Part shown: piece by piece, positions 1 through 8,898 of the stretch | Position numbering within the stretch: position 1 is the stretch's first letter | Layout: each line of letters starts with the position of its first letter | From: Streptomonospora salina | GTDB taxonomy: Bacteria > Actinomycetota > Actinomycetes > Streptosporangiales > Streptosporangiaceae | Length of the DNA stretch: 64,000 bases | NCBI RefSeq assembly: GCF_014204715.1 | Contig: NZ_JACHLY010000001.1 | Coordinates: 3,928,501-3,992,500 of the forward strand | Direction of reading: 5' to 3' | Made by a program: the position numbers and the translations under genes | Notes under the pieces: generated by a model | What the model saw: only the letters and a program-made list of their open reading frames with translations | What the model was told of the DNA's origin: nothing | Databases searched by the model: none

Positions 1-677
1 GCTGGATCTGCTCGGCCTGCAACCGGTGGAACGGCACACCGGTCTCCTCGGTGAGCAGGGTCGAGCTCATCAGATTCATCCCCTGCTCACCGGCCCATTG
101 CGCGGTGGCGCGGGTGCCGGCTCCCCACCAGATGCGCTCGCGCAGCCCCGGCGAATGCGGCTCGATCCGCAGCTTCCCGGGCGGGTTGGGAAACATCGGG
201 CTCGGGCTCGGCTCGGCGAACCCTTCGCCGCCGAGGACGTCGAGCAGCCTCGCGGTGTGCTGCCGGGCCATGTCGGCGTCCGTGGCCCCCTCCTGCGGGA
301 CGTGTCCGAAGTGCTCGTAGCCGTTGACGGCCTGCTCCGGCGAGCCGCGGCTGATCCCCAGCTGCAGGCGCCCGCCCGAGATCAGGTCGGCCGACCCGGC
401 GTCCTCGGCCATATAGAGCGGGTTCTCGTAGCGCATGTCGATGACGCCCGTGCCGATCTCGATCCGGCTGGTGCGCGCCGATCGCCGCCAGTAGCGGGAA
501 GGGCGACGCCAGCTGCCGGGCGAAGTGGTGCACCCGGAAGTAGGCGCCGTCGGCGCCGACCTCCTCGGCGGCGACGGCCAGCTCGATCGACTGCTGCAGG
601 GCGTCGGAGGCCGACCGCACCTGCGAGCGCGGCGACGGCGTCCAGTGTCCGAAAGACAGGAATCCGATGTTCTTCAC
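1..677 (-). pseudogene. LLM-class flavin-dependent oxidoreductase, frameshifted and cut by the window edge
   Basis: Bacterial luciferase-like monooxygenase family, which uses reduced flavin to oxidise small substrates. The first ~65 residues (GTG start at 677) read SFGHWTP, then AAEEVGADGAYFRVHHFARQ, then FPLLAAIGA. The frame is then lost near 473-478. In the next frame the expected family sequence resumes (TSRIEIGTGVIDMRYENPLY, then GGRLQLGISRGSPEQ) and stays open to base 1. The site is a short GC dinucleotide run; adding one GC would give the usual GARTSRIEIGTG. It is therefore either a slippage mutation or an assembly error. The C-terminus lies outside the window. No good ribosome binding site precedes the GTG. 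Confidence 0.8.
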
Positions 678-952
678 GGCTGCGTCAACACCACGCAGGC
701 TCTGGTATTCCGACTCGCCTGCCGGCGCGGCGGTCGCCGCCGCTGTGAACCGGCCGTTCCCCGCCTCTCCCGGCCGGTCCGGGCCCGGGCCCGCGTCGCC
801 CCGCAGGCGGTGCTGCGGCGCGGTTCCCCCGTTCGCCGGGCCCGCACGTCGCCCCGCAGCCGACCGCTCCGAATAGCCCGGTGTAGGGCGCCCGGCGGGC
901 GGCGCCCGGACTCGGCGGCCGCCGGAGCGCGGCGCGGACGGAAGAGGTGACC

Positions 953-1552
953 ATGGAACGCATTCCCTTCGGCATCCTGGCCCCGGCGGCGGCGGTGGCG
1001 GCCGTGCTGGCGGCCGGCTGCGGCGCCCCGGACGGCGCCGGCGGCGCAGCCGGGCAGGGCGGCGCGAGTGCCGACGGCTCCGGCGGTGCGGAAGGCACCG
1101 AGCCCGGCGCGGGCTCCGACCGCGATGCGGGCGGCGGTGCGGCCGCCGGGGCGTTGGACTTCACCGCCCCTGAGGTCGGCGGGGACGAGATCTCCGGAGC
1201 CGAACTGCGGGGCGAACCGGTGGTGCTGTGGTTCTGGGCCCCCTGGTGCACGGTGTGCCGCGGCGAAGCGCCCGGCGTCGCCGAGACCGCCGAACGCTAC
1301 GAGGGCGAGGTGGAGTTCATCGGCGTCGCCGGCCAGGGCGAACCCGACGCCATGGCGGAGTTCGTCGAATCCACGGGCACCGGCGGCATGCGCCACATCA
1401 TCGACGAGGACGGCTCCATCTGGTCGGGGTTCGAGGTGACCACCCAGCCCTCTTTCTCGTTCCTGCGGAACTCGGGGAGCTTTTTGACCTACACGGGAAC
1501 GATGACCGATCAGGAGATCGACGAGCGCGTCGAATCCGAGGTCCTGGGCTGA
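953..1552 (+). CDS. TlpA/ResA-like thioredoxin-fold lipoprotein
   Basis: Predicted extracytoplasmic thiol-disulfide reductase. The N-terminus is a lipoprotein signal with lipobox LAAGC, followed by a Gly/Ala/Ser-rich linker of about 40 residues. A thioredoxin fold then carries WCTVC with the two cysteines near residues 99 and 102, and a cis-Pro segment TQPSFSFL near the end. I chose ATG 953 over the in-frame GTG 947 because GGAAGAGG lies just upstream at the right distance. The next gene, 3 nt downstream, is a CcdA-like reductant transporter, so the pair probably forms one electron route across the membrane for cytochrome c maturation or general thiol reduction. The partner substrate cannot be told from sequence. 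Confidence 0.9.
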   Translation: MERIPFGILAPAAAVAAVLAAGCGAPDGAGGAAGQGGASADGSGGAEGTEPGAGSDRDAGGGAAAGALDFTAPEVGGDEISGAELRGEPVVLWFWAPWCTVCRGEAPGVAETAERYEGEVEFIGVAGQGEPDAMAEFVESTGTGGMRHIIDEDGSIWSGFEVTTQPSFSFLRNSGSFLTYTGTMTDQEIDERVESEVLG

Positions 1553-1555
1553 TCG

Positions 1556-2425
1556 ATGGAGCAGATCCCGTTCGCGATCGCCGTGGCCGCCGGCATGCTC
1601 GCGGTCCTCAACCCCTGCGGCTTCGCACTGCTGCCCGGATACGTGGCGCTGCTGGTGTCCGACGCCCCCGACGCGCGGTCCGGGCGCTTGCCGGCCCTGG
1701 GACGGGCCCTGGCCACCACCGCCGCGATGACCGGCGGTTTCGTCGCTGTGTTCGGCCTGTTCGCGCTGGTCGCCACACCGCTGGCGCTGTCCCTGGAGCG
1801 CTACCTGCCCTGGACGACGATCCTCATCGGCGGGGTCCTGGTCGTCCTGGGCGTGTGGCTGCTCAGCGGCCGGCCGCTGGCCGTTCCGGGGATCCGCGCG
1901 CCCTCGCCGGGGCGTGCTACCCGTTCGCTGCGGTGGGCCGCGGCTTACGGTACCGCCTTCGCGGCCGCGTCCCTGTCCTGCACCGTCGCCCCGTTCCTGG
2001 CGGTCGTCACCAGCGCGGCCGCCACCGGGGGCGCGGCCGGGATCGCGGGCGTGCTCACCGCCTACACCGCCGGCATGGGCCTGGTGGTGGGGGTGCTGAC
2101 GGTGGCGACCGCGCTGGCCCGGGACGGGGTGGCCGCGCGCATGCGCAGCGCCTTGCCGTTCGTGAACCGGGCCGGGGGAGCGCTGCTCGTTCCGGCTGGG
2201 CTCTATGTGGCCTACTACGGGTGGTTCGAGGTGCGGGTGCTGTCCGGGCAGGCGGTGTCGGACCCGGTCGTGGGGGCGGCCACGCGCGTGCAGTCGACGC
2301 TGGCCCGGGCACTGGAGCAGGCCGGCCCGGGGGCGTCGCTGGCCGTGCTGGCGCTGCTGGTCGCGGTCGCCGTCGCCGCCGGTGCCGTGCGCCGCCGGGG
2401 CCGCCTGCGGGCGGAGCAGGGGTGA
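1556..2425 (+). CDS. CcdA/DsbD-like membrane electron transporter
   Basis: Cytochrome c biogenesis/DsbD transmembrane family, moving reducing equivalents from cytosolic thioredoxin to an outer thiol protein. The 289-residue protein has about six hydrophobic segments. The two family cysteines are visible: NPCGFALLP in the first segment (Cys ~21) and ASLSCTVAPF in the fourth (Cys ~142). It starts 3 nt after the thioredoxin-lipoprotein stop, so the two are almost certainly cotranscribed and functionally paired. No ccs/res cytochrome assembly genes are next to them, so a role in general thiol metabolism is as likely as haem attachment. Confidence 0.9.
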   Translation: MEQIPFAIAVAAGMLAVLNPCGFALLPGYVALLVSDAPDARSGRLPALGRALATTAAMTGGFVAVFGLFALVATPLALSLERYLPWTTILIGGVLVVLGVWLLSGRPLAVPGIRAPSPGRATRSLRWAAAYGTAFAAASLSCTVAPFLAVVTSAAATGGAAGIAGVLTAYTAGMGLVVGVLTVATALARDGVAARMRSALPFVNRAGGALLVPAGLYVAYYGWFEVRVLSGQAVSDPVVGAATRVQSTLARALEQAGPGASLAVLALLVAVAVAAGAVRRRGRLRAEQG

Positions 2426-2634
2426 GCCGGGCGGGCGATGTCGGGGCCGTCAGCGCGGGGTGGAGGCGGTTCCGGCCGGTGGTGCGGGAGTGCGCGGGCG
2501 CACGGCGGCGGTCCCCCGCACGAGGCTTCAGGCCGCCCGTCCACCACCGGCGGTGCCCGCTCGGCGCTCCGCAGGAGTACCGTTCCCGGCGATCGCCCGG
2601 CTCCTGTCCGACCTCCAGGAAGCCCTGGTCCGTA

Positions 2635-4758
2635 TCAGCGGCGGGGCCGGGCCAGCGCCGCGGGCAAGGGTTCGGTGTGCACGATGTGCAGGGTGCTCAC
2701 CGCGCGGGTGAGCGCGACGTAGAGGCGATGCAGCCCGCGGGCTTCGGCCGCGGCGATGCGGGCGGGTTCGGCCACGACCACCGTGTCGAACTCCAGTCCT
2801 TTGGCCAGGGTCGCGGGCACGCATACGAGCCGGTTGGCCTCCAGTGCGTCGTCGGATTCGCCGGCGATCCCGCTGTCCAGGCCCTCGTCGCCGAAGATCC
2901 GGTGCAGGGCCGCCGCGTCGGCGTCGGCGGTGACGACACCGACCGAGCCCTCGTCCTTGAGCGCTTCACGGCAGGCCTGCACTACGGCGTCGGCGTAGCC
3001 GTCGCCGTCGGTTCCGGTGACATGGAGCGACCCCGGCGCACTGCGCACCCCGGTCGGCGCGTCCAGGCCGGGCGCTATCTCGGGCAGCAGCCCGGCCGCG
3101 TAGTCGATGATCTGGGCGGGCACGCGGAAGCCCCGGTCGAGCACGGCGAGGTGCGCGTCGGGCTGGCCCAAGTGCTGCAGCACCTGCTCCCACCGGTCGG
3201 CCGCAGCGGGACTGGTGGCCTGGGCGATGTCGCCGAGGACGGTGAGAGAGCCGCGGGTGCAGCGCCGGCTGATCGCGCGGCAGTGCATCGGGCTGAGGTC
3301 CTGGGCTTCGTCGACGACGATGTGGCCGCAAGTGTCGGGACGCTCGATGAGGGTGGCGGCCTCGTCGATCAGTGCCTGGTCGGCCGCCGACCACTGCGCC
3401 GACTTCGGGCTGCGCGGCTTGCCGGGAAGGAGGACCGCCTTCTGTTCCTCGGGGGTGAGCAGGCCGTCGGCGGCCCGGGCGAGGCGGTCGGGGTCGGTGA
3501 GCAGGCCCAGGACGAGCTTGAGCGGATCGGCTTTGGGCCACATGCGGCGCACCGCGGCGGTGACGGCCTTGTTGCGGCGCAGCTGGGCGAGGGTGCCCGG
3601 TTCGGCGGCCTCGCCGTCGTTCTCGATGCGGCGCATGACCACGTGGGCGATGCGCTGGGAGAGGAGGTTGGGTCCGGCGCCGTAGGCGATGTCGCGGGAG
3701 CGCAGCTCGTCCAGCACCTCGGCCAGTTCGTCGGCGGGCACGCGCCAGCGGCGCGATCCGCGCTCCACGATCAGGGTCTCCTCCGGCGGCCGGGGCTGGT
3801 TCCACAGGTCGCGGCGGATGACCTCGGCCATGCGGGCGTCGCCCTTGACGCGCTCGCTCTCGGTGGATTCGGTGCGGCGCACCGGGGCGCGGCCGATCAG
3901 CTCCTCGATCGTGTTCTGGCGGACGCCGACCTCCCCCAGGGCGGGCAGGACGCGGCGGATGTAGGACAGGAACGAGCGGTTGGGGCCCAGGATGACCACG
4001 CCGCCGTCCTGGCGGAGCCGCTCGCGTTCGGTGTAGAGCAGGTAGGCGATGCGGTGCAGGCCCACGGCGGTCTTGCCGGTGCCGGGCGCGCCCTGCACGC
4101 ACAGGGTGGGCCGCATCGGAGCGCGTACCAGGTGGTCCTGTTCGGGCTGGATGGTGGCGACGATGTCGCGCATCGGCCCGGTGCGGGGCCGCTCGATCTC
4201 GGCCGCCAGGAGCGAGCGGCCGGCGTCCCCGTCGTCGGCTGCCGCGGCACCGGTCAGCGGCTCGTCCTCGTAGGCGGTGATCTCGGCCTCGTCGGAGAAG
4301 CCGTAGCGCCGGCGCAGCACCACGCCCTGGGGATCGTCGGGGCCGGCCCGGTAGAACGCCGCGGAGACGGGGGCGCGCCAGTCGACGACCAGGGGCGAGC
4401 CCGCGCTGTCGTGGACGTGGCGCCGTCCGATGTAGACCCGGTCGGCCTCGCGGTCGCGCGTGTGGGTGACCGGATCCTCCGGGGCGCGTTCGAAGACGGC
4501 GCCGCAGGGATAGTCCAGGCGCCCGAAGAACAGCGGGGTGTCGCCGAGGCCGGTCAGGGCGTCGGCGCGGCGCTGCCGGTCCATACGCAGCAGCCGGTTG
4601 GTGAAGGTGTAGTCGGCGTCCTCGGAATAGTCCTGGACGGTCTCGGTGGTGACGACGTCGGTGTGCATGCTCTGGAGCGCGGCGCGGGCCTCGGCGAGGA
4701 AGGTCCGCTCGGTCCGGAGTTCGGGGTCCTCGGCGGAGGGCGGAGTGGGCTGGGACAT
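2635..4758 (-). CDS. helR: RNA polymerase recycling motor ATPase HelR (HelD family)
   Basis: UvrD-like superfamily 1 ATPase of the HelD/HelR type (707 aa), which binds RNA polymerase and releases it from stalled or drug-bound complexes. The N-terminal part contains a coiled-coil-prone arm (SMHTDVVTTETVQDYSED) and VDWRAPVSAAFYRA. Walker A is GAPGTGKTAVGLHR, Walker B is HIVVDEAQDLSP, and the C-terminus holds the SF1 motif LYVALTRAVSTLHIVH. ATG 4758 is preceded by a GGGAG site. In other actinomycetes HelR contributes to rifamycin tolerance (family knowledge). I looked for the inverted-repeat rifamycin-associated element in the leader and did not see a match. It stands alone, convergent with the ccdA-like gene. 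Confidence 0.85.
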   Translation of the reverse strand: MSQPTPPSAEDPELRTERTFLAEARAALQSMHTDVVTTETVQDYSEDADYTFTNRLLRMDRQRRADALTGLGDTPLFFGRLDYPCGAVFERAPEDPVTHTRDREADRVYIGRRHVHDSAGSPLVVDWRAPVSAAFYRAGPDDPQGVVLRRRYGFSDEAEITAYEDEPLTGAAAADDGDAGRSLLAAEIERPRTGPMRDIVATIQPEQDHLVRAPMRPTLCVQGAPGTGKTAVGLHRIAYLLYTERERLRQDGGVVILGPNRSFLSYIRRVLPALGEVGVRQNTIEELIGRAPVRRTESTESERVKGDARMAEVIRRDLWNQPRPPEETLIVERGSRRWRVPADELAEVLDELRSRDIAYGAGPNLLSQRIAHVVMRRIENDGEAAEPGTLAQLRRNKAVTAAVRRMWPKADPLKLVLGLLTDPDRLARAADGLLTPEEQKAVLLPGKPRSPKSAQWSAADQALIDEAATLIERPDTCGHIVVDEAQDLSPMHCRAISRRCTRGSLTVLGDIAQATSPAAADRWEQVLQHLGQPDAHLAVLDRGFRVPAQIIDYAAGLLPEIAPGLDAPTGVRSAPGSLHVTGTDGDGYADAVVQACREALKDEGSVGVVTADADAAALHRIFGDEGLDSGIAGESDDALEANRLVCVPATLAKGLEFDTVVVAEPARIAAAEARGLHRLYVALTRAVSTLHIVHTEPLPAALARPRR

Positions 4759-5332
4759 AGCGGCTCCCTGGTTGCGGGTGGGGCGACGGTAGGCGGGACC
4801 GGCGGTGCGGGTGTGCCTTCGGGAGGGCGGCGCGGCGGTGGGCTTCGCCGCGCGCGGGTTGCCGCCGAACGACTCTACCCCTACGTCAGACTTGCATGGG
4901 TGTGCGGGGCGGCGGAGGCGGCCCCGTTCCTGTCGGTCCGCCCGGCCGGGCTTCGCTTCTCGCTTCTCGAATCCTCACGGGAGGCGGTGCGCCGATGCGC
5001 CGGCACCGGGCCCGGGCACCCCGGCAGCGCCGAGAGCGGCCGCCCCCGGAGGGTGCCGCGCCCCGCTCCACGGGCCGGAGCGTTCCCCGATCCCGGCCTC
5101 CGCGGTGCCTCCGGTGGCGCACCGAGGGCCGGGCGGCGGTGCACAGCGGTCCGCGTACCGGTCGCCGGCCCGGTGATGTCCGCCCCCTGCGCCGGGCCCC
5201 GCGCCGGAACGCCCCGTGCTCGGGAGTAAGGTGCGGGGGCCGCCCATACGCCACGCAGGCGTCCTCCTCCGTCCCACCGGTTGCGGGGACGGCGTCTTCG
5301 CCGGTATCCGACCGCGCGCGATGAAGGGGACC
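4759..5332. other. Intergenic region without a convincing gene
   Basis: About 570 bases lie between the divergent helR and the small ORF at 5333. It must carry the helR promoter. Several short open frames exist on both strands but none has a recognisable product or a good ribosome binding site. No tRNA-like or riboswitch-like fold was recognised. Confidence 0.5.
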
Positions 5333-5572
5333 ATGGCCTATTTCCGTGTCCGCATGACCGACGGATCGGTGCGCACGCAGAAAGCTCTGCGCATGCGTAC
5401 CGATGCGCACAACCTCTACTTGGAGGACCGCACCGCCGGAGCCTGGCGGCCGGTGCTCGAACGGAGCCTGCACGAGGTCGAGCAGCTCCAGCGCCGCTTC
5501 ACCGAGAACAACGGCAACTGGGTCTGGGGGCCCGAGCCCCTGCCCGCACCGTCCTCCGGGACGGAAGCGTAA
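5333..5572 (+). CDS. Small conserved-looking hypothetical protein (79 aa)
   Basis: Not a family I recognise. The protein begins MAYFRVRMTDGSVRTQ, is rich in charged residues and aromatics, has no signal peptide or membrane segment, and ends in an acidic/proline tail. Alternating hydrophobic residues (FRVRM, ALRMR, HNLYLED) suggest a small beta-rich domain. ATG 5333 is chosen because AAGGGG lies 4-9 nt upstream; longer in-frame starts at 5216 and 5321 lack this. A strong shared terminator follows. Probably a cytosolic small protein; function unknown. Confidence 0.6.
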   Translation: MAYFRVRMTDGSVRTQKALRMRTDAHNLYLEDRTAGAWRPVLERSLHEVEQLQRRFTENNGNWVWGPEPLPAPSSGTEA

Positions 5573-5578
5573 GCGCGG

Positions 5579-5622
5579 GCGCCGCCCGGCCGCCGGTAGC
5601 GAGGCCGGCGGCCGGGCGGCGC
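5579..5622. terminator. Bidirectional terminator hairpin
   Basis: A perfect 18-bp GC-rich stem (arms 5579-5596 and 5605-5622) with an 8-base loop sits between the convergent genes ending at 5572 (+) and 5630 (-). No T-tract, as is usual in high-GC actinomycetes. Confidence 0.8.
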
Positions 5623-5629
5623 CATCGGG

Positions 5630-7192
5630 TCAGTGGTCGGCGCGGATGAGGTCGGCGGCGCGTTCGCCCACCGTCAACACGGTCACCATCGGGTTGGGCG
5701 AGGGCATCGTGGGAAACACCGACGCGTCGGCCACCCGCAGCCCCGACAGGCCCCGCACCCGCAACCGCGGATCGACCACGGCGCCGGGATCGTCCGCGGC
5801 CCCCATCCGGCACGTGCCCGCGGGGTGATACACCGTGTGCGCGGACCGCCGCCCGAACTCCGACAACTCCGCGTCGGTGGCCACCGACGGCCCCGGCGCC
5901 ACCTCCCGCTCGATCCAGGACGCGAACGGCTCGGTCGCCGCGATCTCCCGGGCGATGCGCAGCCCGTCCACGATCGTGGCGGCGTCGTAGTCGCCGGGAT
6001 CGGTGAAGTAGCGGAAGTCCAGCGCCGGCTTCTCCTCCGGGTCGGCGCTGCGCAGCCACATCTTCCCGCGCGAACGCGACCGGGGGACGTTGGGCGTCAT
6101 GCAGATCGCGTTGCGCGGGCCCGGGGAGTCGTAGCCCAACCGGGCCGTGTTGTCGTCGAAGGGCACCTGGTAGATGTGGAACATCAGGTCCGGGCGCGGG
6201 TCGGAGGCGTCGCGGCGCACGAACAGGCCGCCGTCGGAGGACATCACCGTGGTGTCGGGCACCTCGCGGGCGGTCTCCCACATGATGACGGACTCGGGGT
6301 GGTCCAGCAGGTTCTCGCCCACCCCGGGCAGGTCGTGGCGCACCCCGACGCCGGCCGCGGCCAGGTCGGCGGCCGGGCCCACGCCCGAGAGCATCAGCAG
6401 CCGCGGCGTGTCGATCGCCCCCGCGCACAGCACGACCTCGTTTCGGGCGGTGACGGTGCGCCGCTCGCCGTCGGCGGTCGCGACCCGCACGCCCGTGGCC
6501 CGCTCGCCCTCCAGCACCAGTTCGTAGGCGCGGGTTTCCAGCATCAGGGCGAGGTTGGCGCGCAGGCCCGTGATCGGGTGGAGGTAGGCCACCGAGGCCG
6601 AGGACCGGTGGCCGGTGTGGGGGTCGTAGGAGACCGGGAGGAAGCCCGCGCCCTGGCTGAATCCGCCGCGGTGGGAGGTTTCGGCGTTGAAGTCCTCGAT
6701 GACGGGGGCGCCGGTGGCGGCCGCGGCGGCGGTGATCCAGTCGGCGACGATCGGGTTGCGGTGGTGGGGGGCGACGGGGGTGATGTTGTTCTTGAGCCGG
6801 TCGGCGTAGGACTGGACGGTGGCGTTGTCCCAGCCGTGGGCGCCGGCGGCGACCCAGTCGTCCAGGTCCCGGGGGAAGGGGCGGAAGCTGATCAGGGTGT
6901 TGTGGGAGGAGCAGCCGCCCAGGACGCGGGCGCGGGAGTGGACGATGTGGGAGTTGCCGCGGGGCTGTTCGACGGTGGGGTAGGCGTAGTCGAGGTCGCT
7001 TTCGAGCAGGTCCAGCCAGTCTTTGAGGCGCAGTACGCGTTGCAGGCCCTGGTCGGAGGGGCCGCCCTCGATGACGCACACGCTGGTGGCGGGGTCCTCG
7101 GTGAGCCGGTTGGCGATCACCGAGCCCGCGGTTCCGCCGCCGACGATGACGTAGTCGTATTCGTGGGTCGTGTCGTTATCGCGTGCGGACAC
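5630..7192 (-). CDS. GMC-family oxidoreductase, choline-dehydrogenase-like
   Basis: FAD-dependent glucose-methanol-choline oxidoreductase (520 aa), oxidising a primary alcohol. The N-terminal ADP-binding fold is VIVGGGTAGSVIANRL (residues ~15-30). The GMC signature region ARVLGGCSSHN follows, then GAIDTPRLLMLSGVGP. The C-terminal catalytic region has HPAGTCRMG and SPNPMVTVLTVGERAADLI. The start is GTG 7192, preceded by GAAGGAG at 8 nt. The divergent neighbour is a betaine/choline-type ABC transporter, so choline or a related osmolyte alcohol is the most likely substrate; the family is too broad to prove this from sequence. Other GMC substrates such as polyethylene glycol or sugar alcohols cannot be excluded. 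Confidence 0.85.
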   Translation of the reverse strand: MSARDNDTTHEYDYVIVGGGTAGSVIANRLTEDPATSVCVIEGGPSDQGLQRVLRLKDWLDLLESDLDYAYPTVEQPRGNSHIVHSRARVLGGCSSHNTLISFRPFPRDLDDWVAAGAHGWDNATVQSYADRLKNNITPVAPHHRNPIVADWITAAAAATGAPVIEDFNAETSHRGGFSQGAGFLPVSYDPHTGHRSSASVAYLHPITGLRANLALMLETRAYELVLEGERATGVRVATADGERRTVTARNEVVLCAGAIDTPRLLMLSGVGPAADLAAAGVGVRHDLPGVGENLLDHPESVIMWETAREVPDTTVMSSDGGLFVRRDASDPRPDLMFHIYQVPFDDNTARLGYDSPGPRNAICMTPNVPRSRSRGKMWLRSADPEEKPALDFRYFTDPGDYDAATIVDGLRIAREIAATEPFASWIEREVAPGPSVATDAELSEFGRRSAHTVYHPAGTCRMGAADDPGAVVDPRLRVRGLSGLRVADASVFPTMPSPNPMVTVLTVGERAADLIRADH

Positions 7193-7938
7193 CTGAACAA
7201 CTCCTTCGTTTCGGGCCGGGCCCGGGATCGGCCGGGCCCGGCGTGCTCTGCCGGGTCCGGGGCAGGGCCGGATCCCGCAGCGCCCCCTGCCTGCGAACGG
7301 CTCCGGCGAACGGACGCGCGCCCTTTCCCGGTCCGCCGGTGCCGGAATACCGGGAGGGCGGCGAATATTCTGAATCCGTGGGATTTGCGGTGAGATTCCT
7401 CATGCGGCGAGGGCCGCCCGCATTCGGATAACGGTCCCCTCATTCTGCACACGAGTTCGGGATCCGCAACCTCCGGGGGCGCTGGAGTGTCGGACGTGCG
7501 GTCCTGCCGCCGGGGCCGCGGGGGCTCCGGCGGCAGCGGCAGCCCGAGCTCCGCCGGATCCGCGCGCGGGCGCCGAACGGTCCGGGAATGCGGCCGACGA
7601 CCGGTGTGCGGGTACGTTAGGGCAGGTCAGCGCTCTCCAGTAGGGGGTCGTTGAATTGAATGTGTATTTTCTATATTCTTCTATAGAATCGTTCTATACG
7701 GACAAACAAAGATCGATATGGCTTCTATTGGAGTAGGTGTTGATGTCCTGTTCTTTTTGCGTCATGATCGTTCAATGCCAATTTCGCGGCCTCTTCGCCG
7801 GGTAGCGAGGAGGCCGCCCTCGGTGTTCGCATGGCAAAGGAAGGTGGAAATGGGAAGTGCACGCGCGCTTGCCGAACGGGGGCGCCTTGAAGGATCTGCG
7901 CCGCCGTGATTTTCTCCGACTGGATTGGAAGTAAAGAT
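7193..7938. other. Long divergent control region with an AT-rich core
   Basis: About 745 bases separate the GMC gene from the binding-protein gene. No convincing gene is present; a 63-codon frame at 7718 has no recognisable product. The stretch 7650-7760 is strikingly AT-rich against a background above 70% GC and contains repeated TTCTATA words, listed separately. It probably holds both promoters. Confidence 0.6.
7669..7698. promoter_or_regulatory. Candidate operator: three TTCTATA repeats with a central palindrome
   Basis: TTCTATA occurs at 7669-7675, 7679-7685 and 7692-7698. The middle copy is part of the perfect palindrome TTCTATAGAA (7679-7688), and a further TTCTAT lies near 7722. Spacings of 10 and 13 bases would put the copies on roughly one helix face. 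It lies in the leader of the betaine/choline-type transporter operon. Confidence 0.45.
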
Positions 7939-8898
7939 ATGGATTCGATGCAGCGTCGTGTCGCATCGGCCTCGGTCATCGCACTCAGCTCCCTGATGGT
8001 CGCCGCTTGCGGCGGCTCCGACGGCGGCTCCGGTGGCGGTTTCGGCTCCGACGGCGGTGCCGAAACGAAGGTCACCCTCGTCGAGCAGCCGTGGGAAGAC
8101 CTCATGGTCGAGAACGAGATCGCCGCCCAGGTTCTGGAGGGGGCCGGCTACAGCGTCGAGATCGAGGACCTCTCGGTCCCGCTCACCGCCCAGGCGCTCG
8201 CCAAGGGAGACGCCGACGCCTACCTCGGCAACTGGTGGCCCAGCCAGGAGGAGGTGTTCTCCGACCCCATCGACAAGGGCGATGTCGAAGTCATGTCCAC
8301 GCTCGTCACCGGGGTCACCTACGAGCCCGCCGTGCCGAAGTACGTCGCCGAGGAGCACGGCGTCACCTCCCTGGCCGACCTGTCGGACAGCGCCGAAGAG
8401 TTCGACGGCGAGATCCTGGGGATCGAGCCCGGGTCCCCCGGAAACAACTCCATCCAGCAGGCGATCGACGACGACGCCTACGGGCTCGGCGACTTCACGC
8501 TCGTGGAGTCGAGCACACCGGCGATGCTGGCCGAGGTCGAGAAGCGGGCCGAGCAGGAGGAGCCGGTCGTGTTCCTCGGATGGGAACCCCACTGGATGAA
8601 CATCGAGTGGGACCTCGTCTACCTCGACGACCCCGAGGAGGTCTGGCCGGGCGCCGGCGAGATCCGCGCCGCGTCCCGCGAAGGATTCTCCGACGACAAC
8701 CCGAACGTGGCGCGCTTCCTGTCCCAGATGGAGATCGACCGCGAGACCGCGTCCGACTGGGTCTACAGCGTGAGCCAGGACGACCGGTCCGCCGCCGACG
8801 TCGCCGGCCAGTGGGTCGAGGACAACCCCGACACGGTCCAGAAGTGGCTTGAGGGCGTCGAGACCGCAGAGGGCGATCCCGCGGAGGCCACCGCGTGA
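7939..8898 (+). CDS. Glycine betaine/choline-type ABC transporter substrate-binding lipoprotein
   Basis: OpuAC/ProX-like binding protein (319 aa). The signal peptide ends in lipobox VAAC at the start of a Gly/Ser linker. The mature domain contains VTLVEQPWEDLMVENEIA, then DADAYLGNWWPSQEE, then IEPGSPGNNSIQQ, and a tryptophan-rich pocket segment FLGWEPHWMN. Aromatic residues of this kind form the cation-pi cage for quaternary ammonium groups in the family. I chose ATG 7939 (GGAAG nine bases upstream) rather than the earlier in-frame GTG 7906. It overlaps the ATPase gene by 4 nt. The exact ligand (betaine, choline or choline-O-sulfate) is not decidable here. Confidence 0.9.
   Translation: MDSMQRRVASASVIALSSLMVAACGGSDGGSGGGFGSDGGAETKVTLVEQPWEDLMVENEIAAQVLEGAGYSVEIEDLSVPLTAQALAKGDADAYLGNWWPSQEEVFSDPIDKGDVEVMSTLVTGVTYEPAVPKYVAEEHGVTSLADLSDSAEEFDGEILGIEPGSPGNNSIQQAIDDDAYGLGDFTLVESSTPAMLAEVEKRAEQEEPVVFLGWEPHWMNIEWDLVYLDDPEEVWPGAGEIRAASREGFSDDNPNVARFLSQMEIDRETASDWVYSVSQDDRSAADVAGQWVEDNPDTVQKWLEGVETAEGDPAEATA

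Noticed and set aside
4759-4900. Rifamycin-associated element upstream of helR
   Set aside because: Short TTGCCG-like words occur, but no convincing inverted repeat of the right length.
1228-5229. A 1,333-codon open frame on the plus strand
   Set aside because: It runs through the lipoprotein and ccdA-like genes and antisense to helR, has no domain and is Arg/Gly/His-rich, a typical high-GC shadow.
7718-7909. 63-codon ORF in the importer leader
   Set aside because: No ribosome binding site or family; lies in the AT-rich control region.
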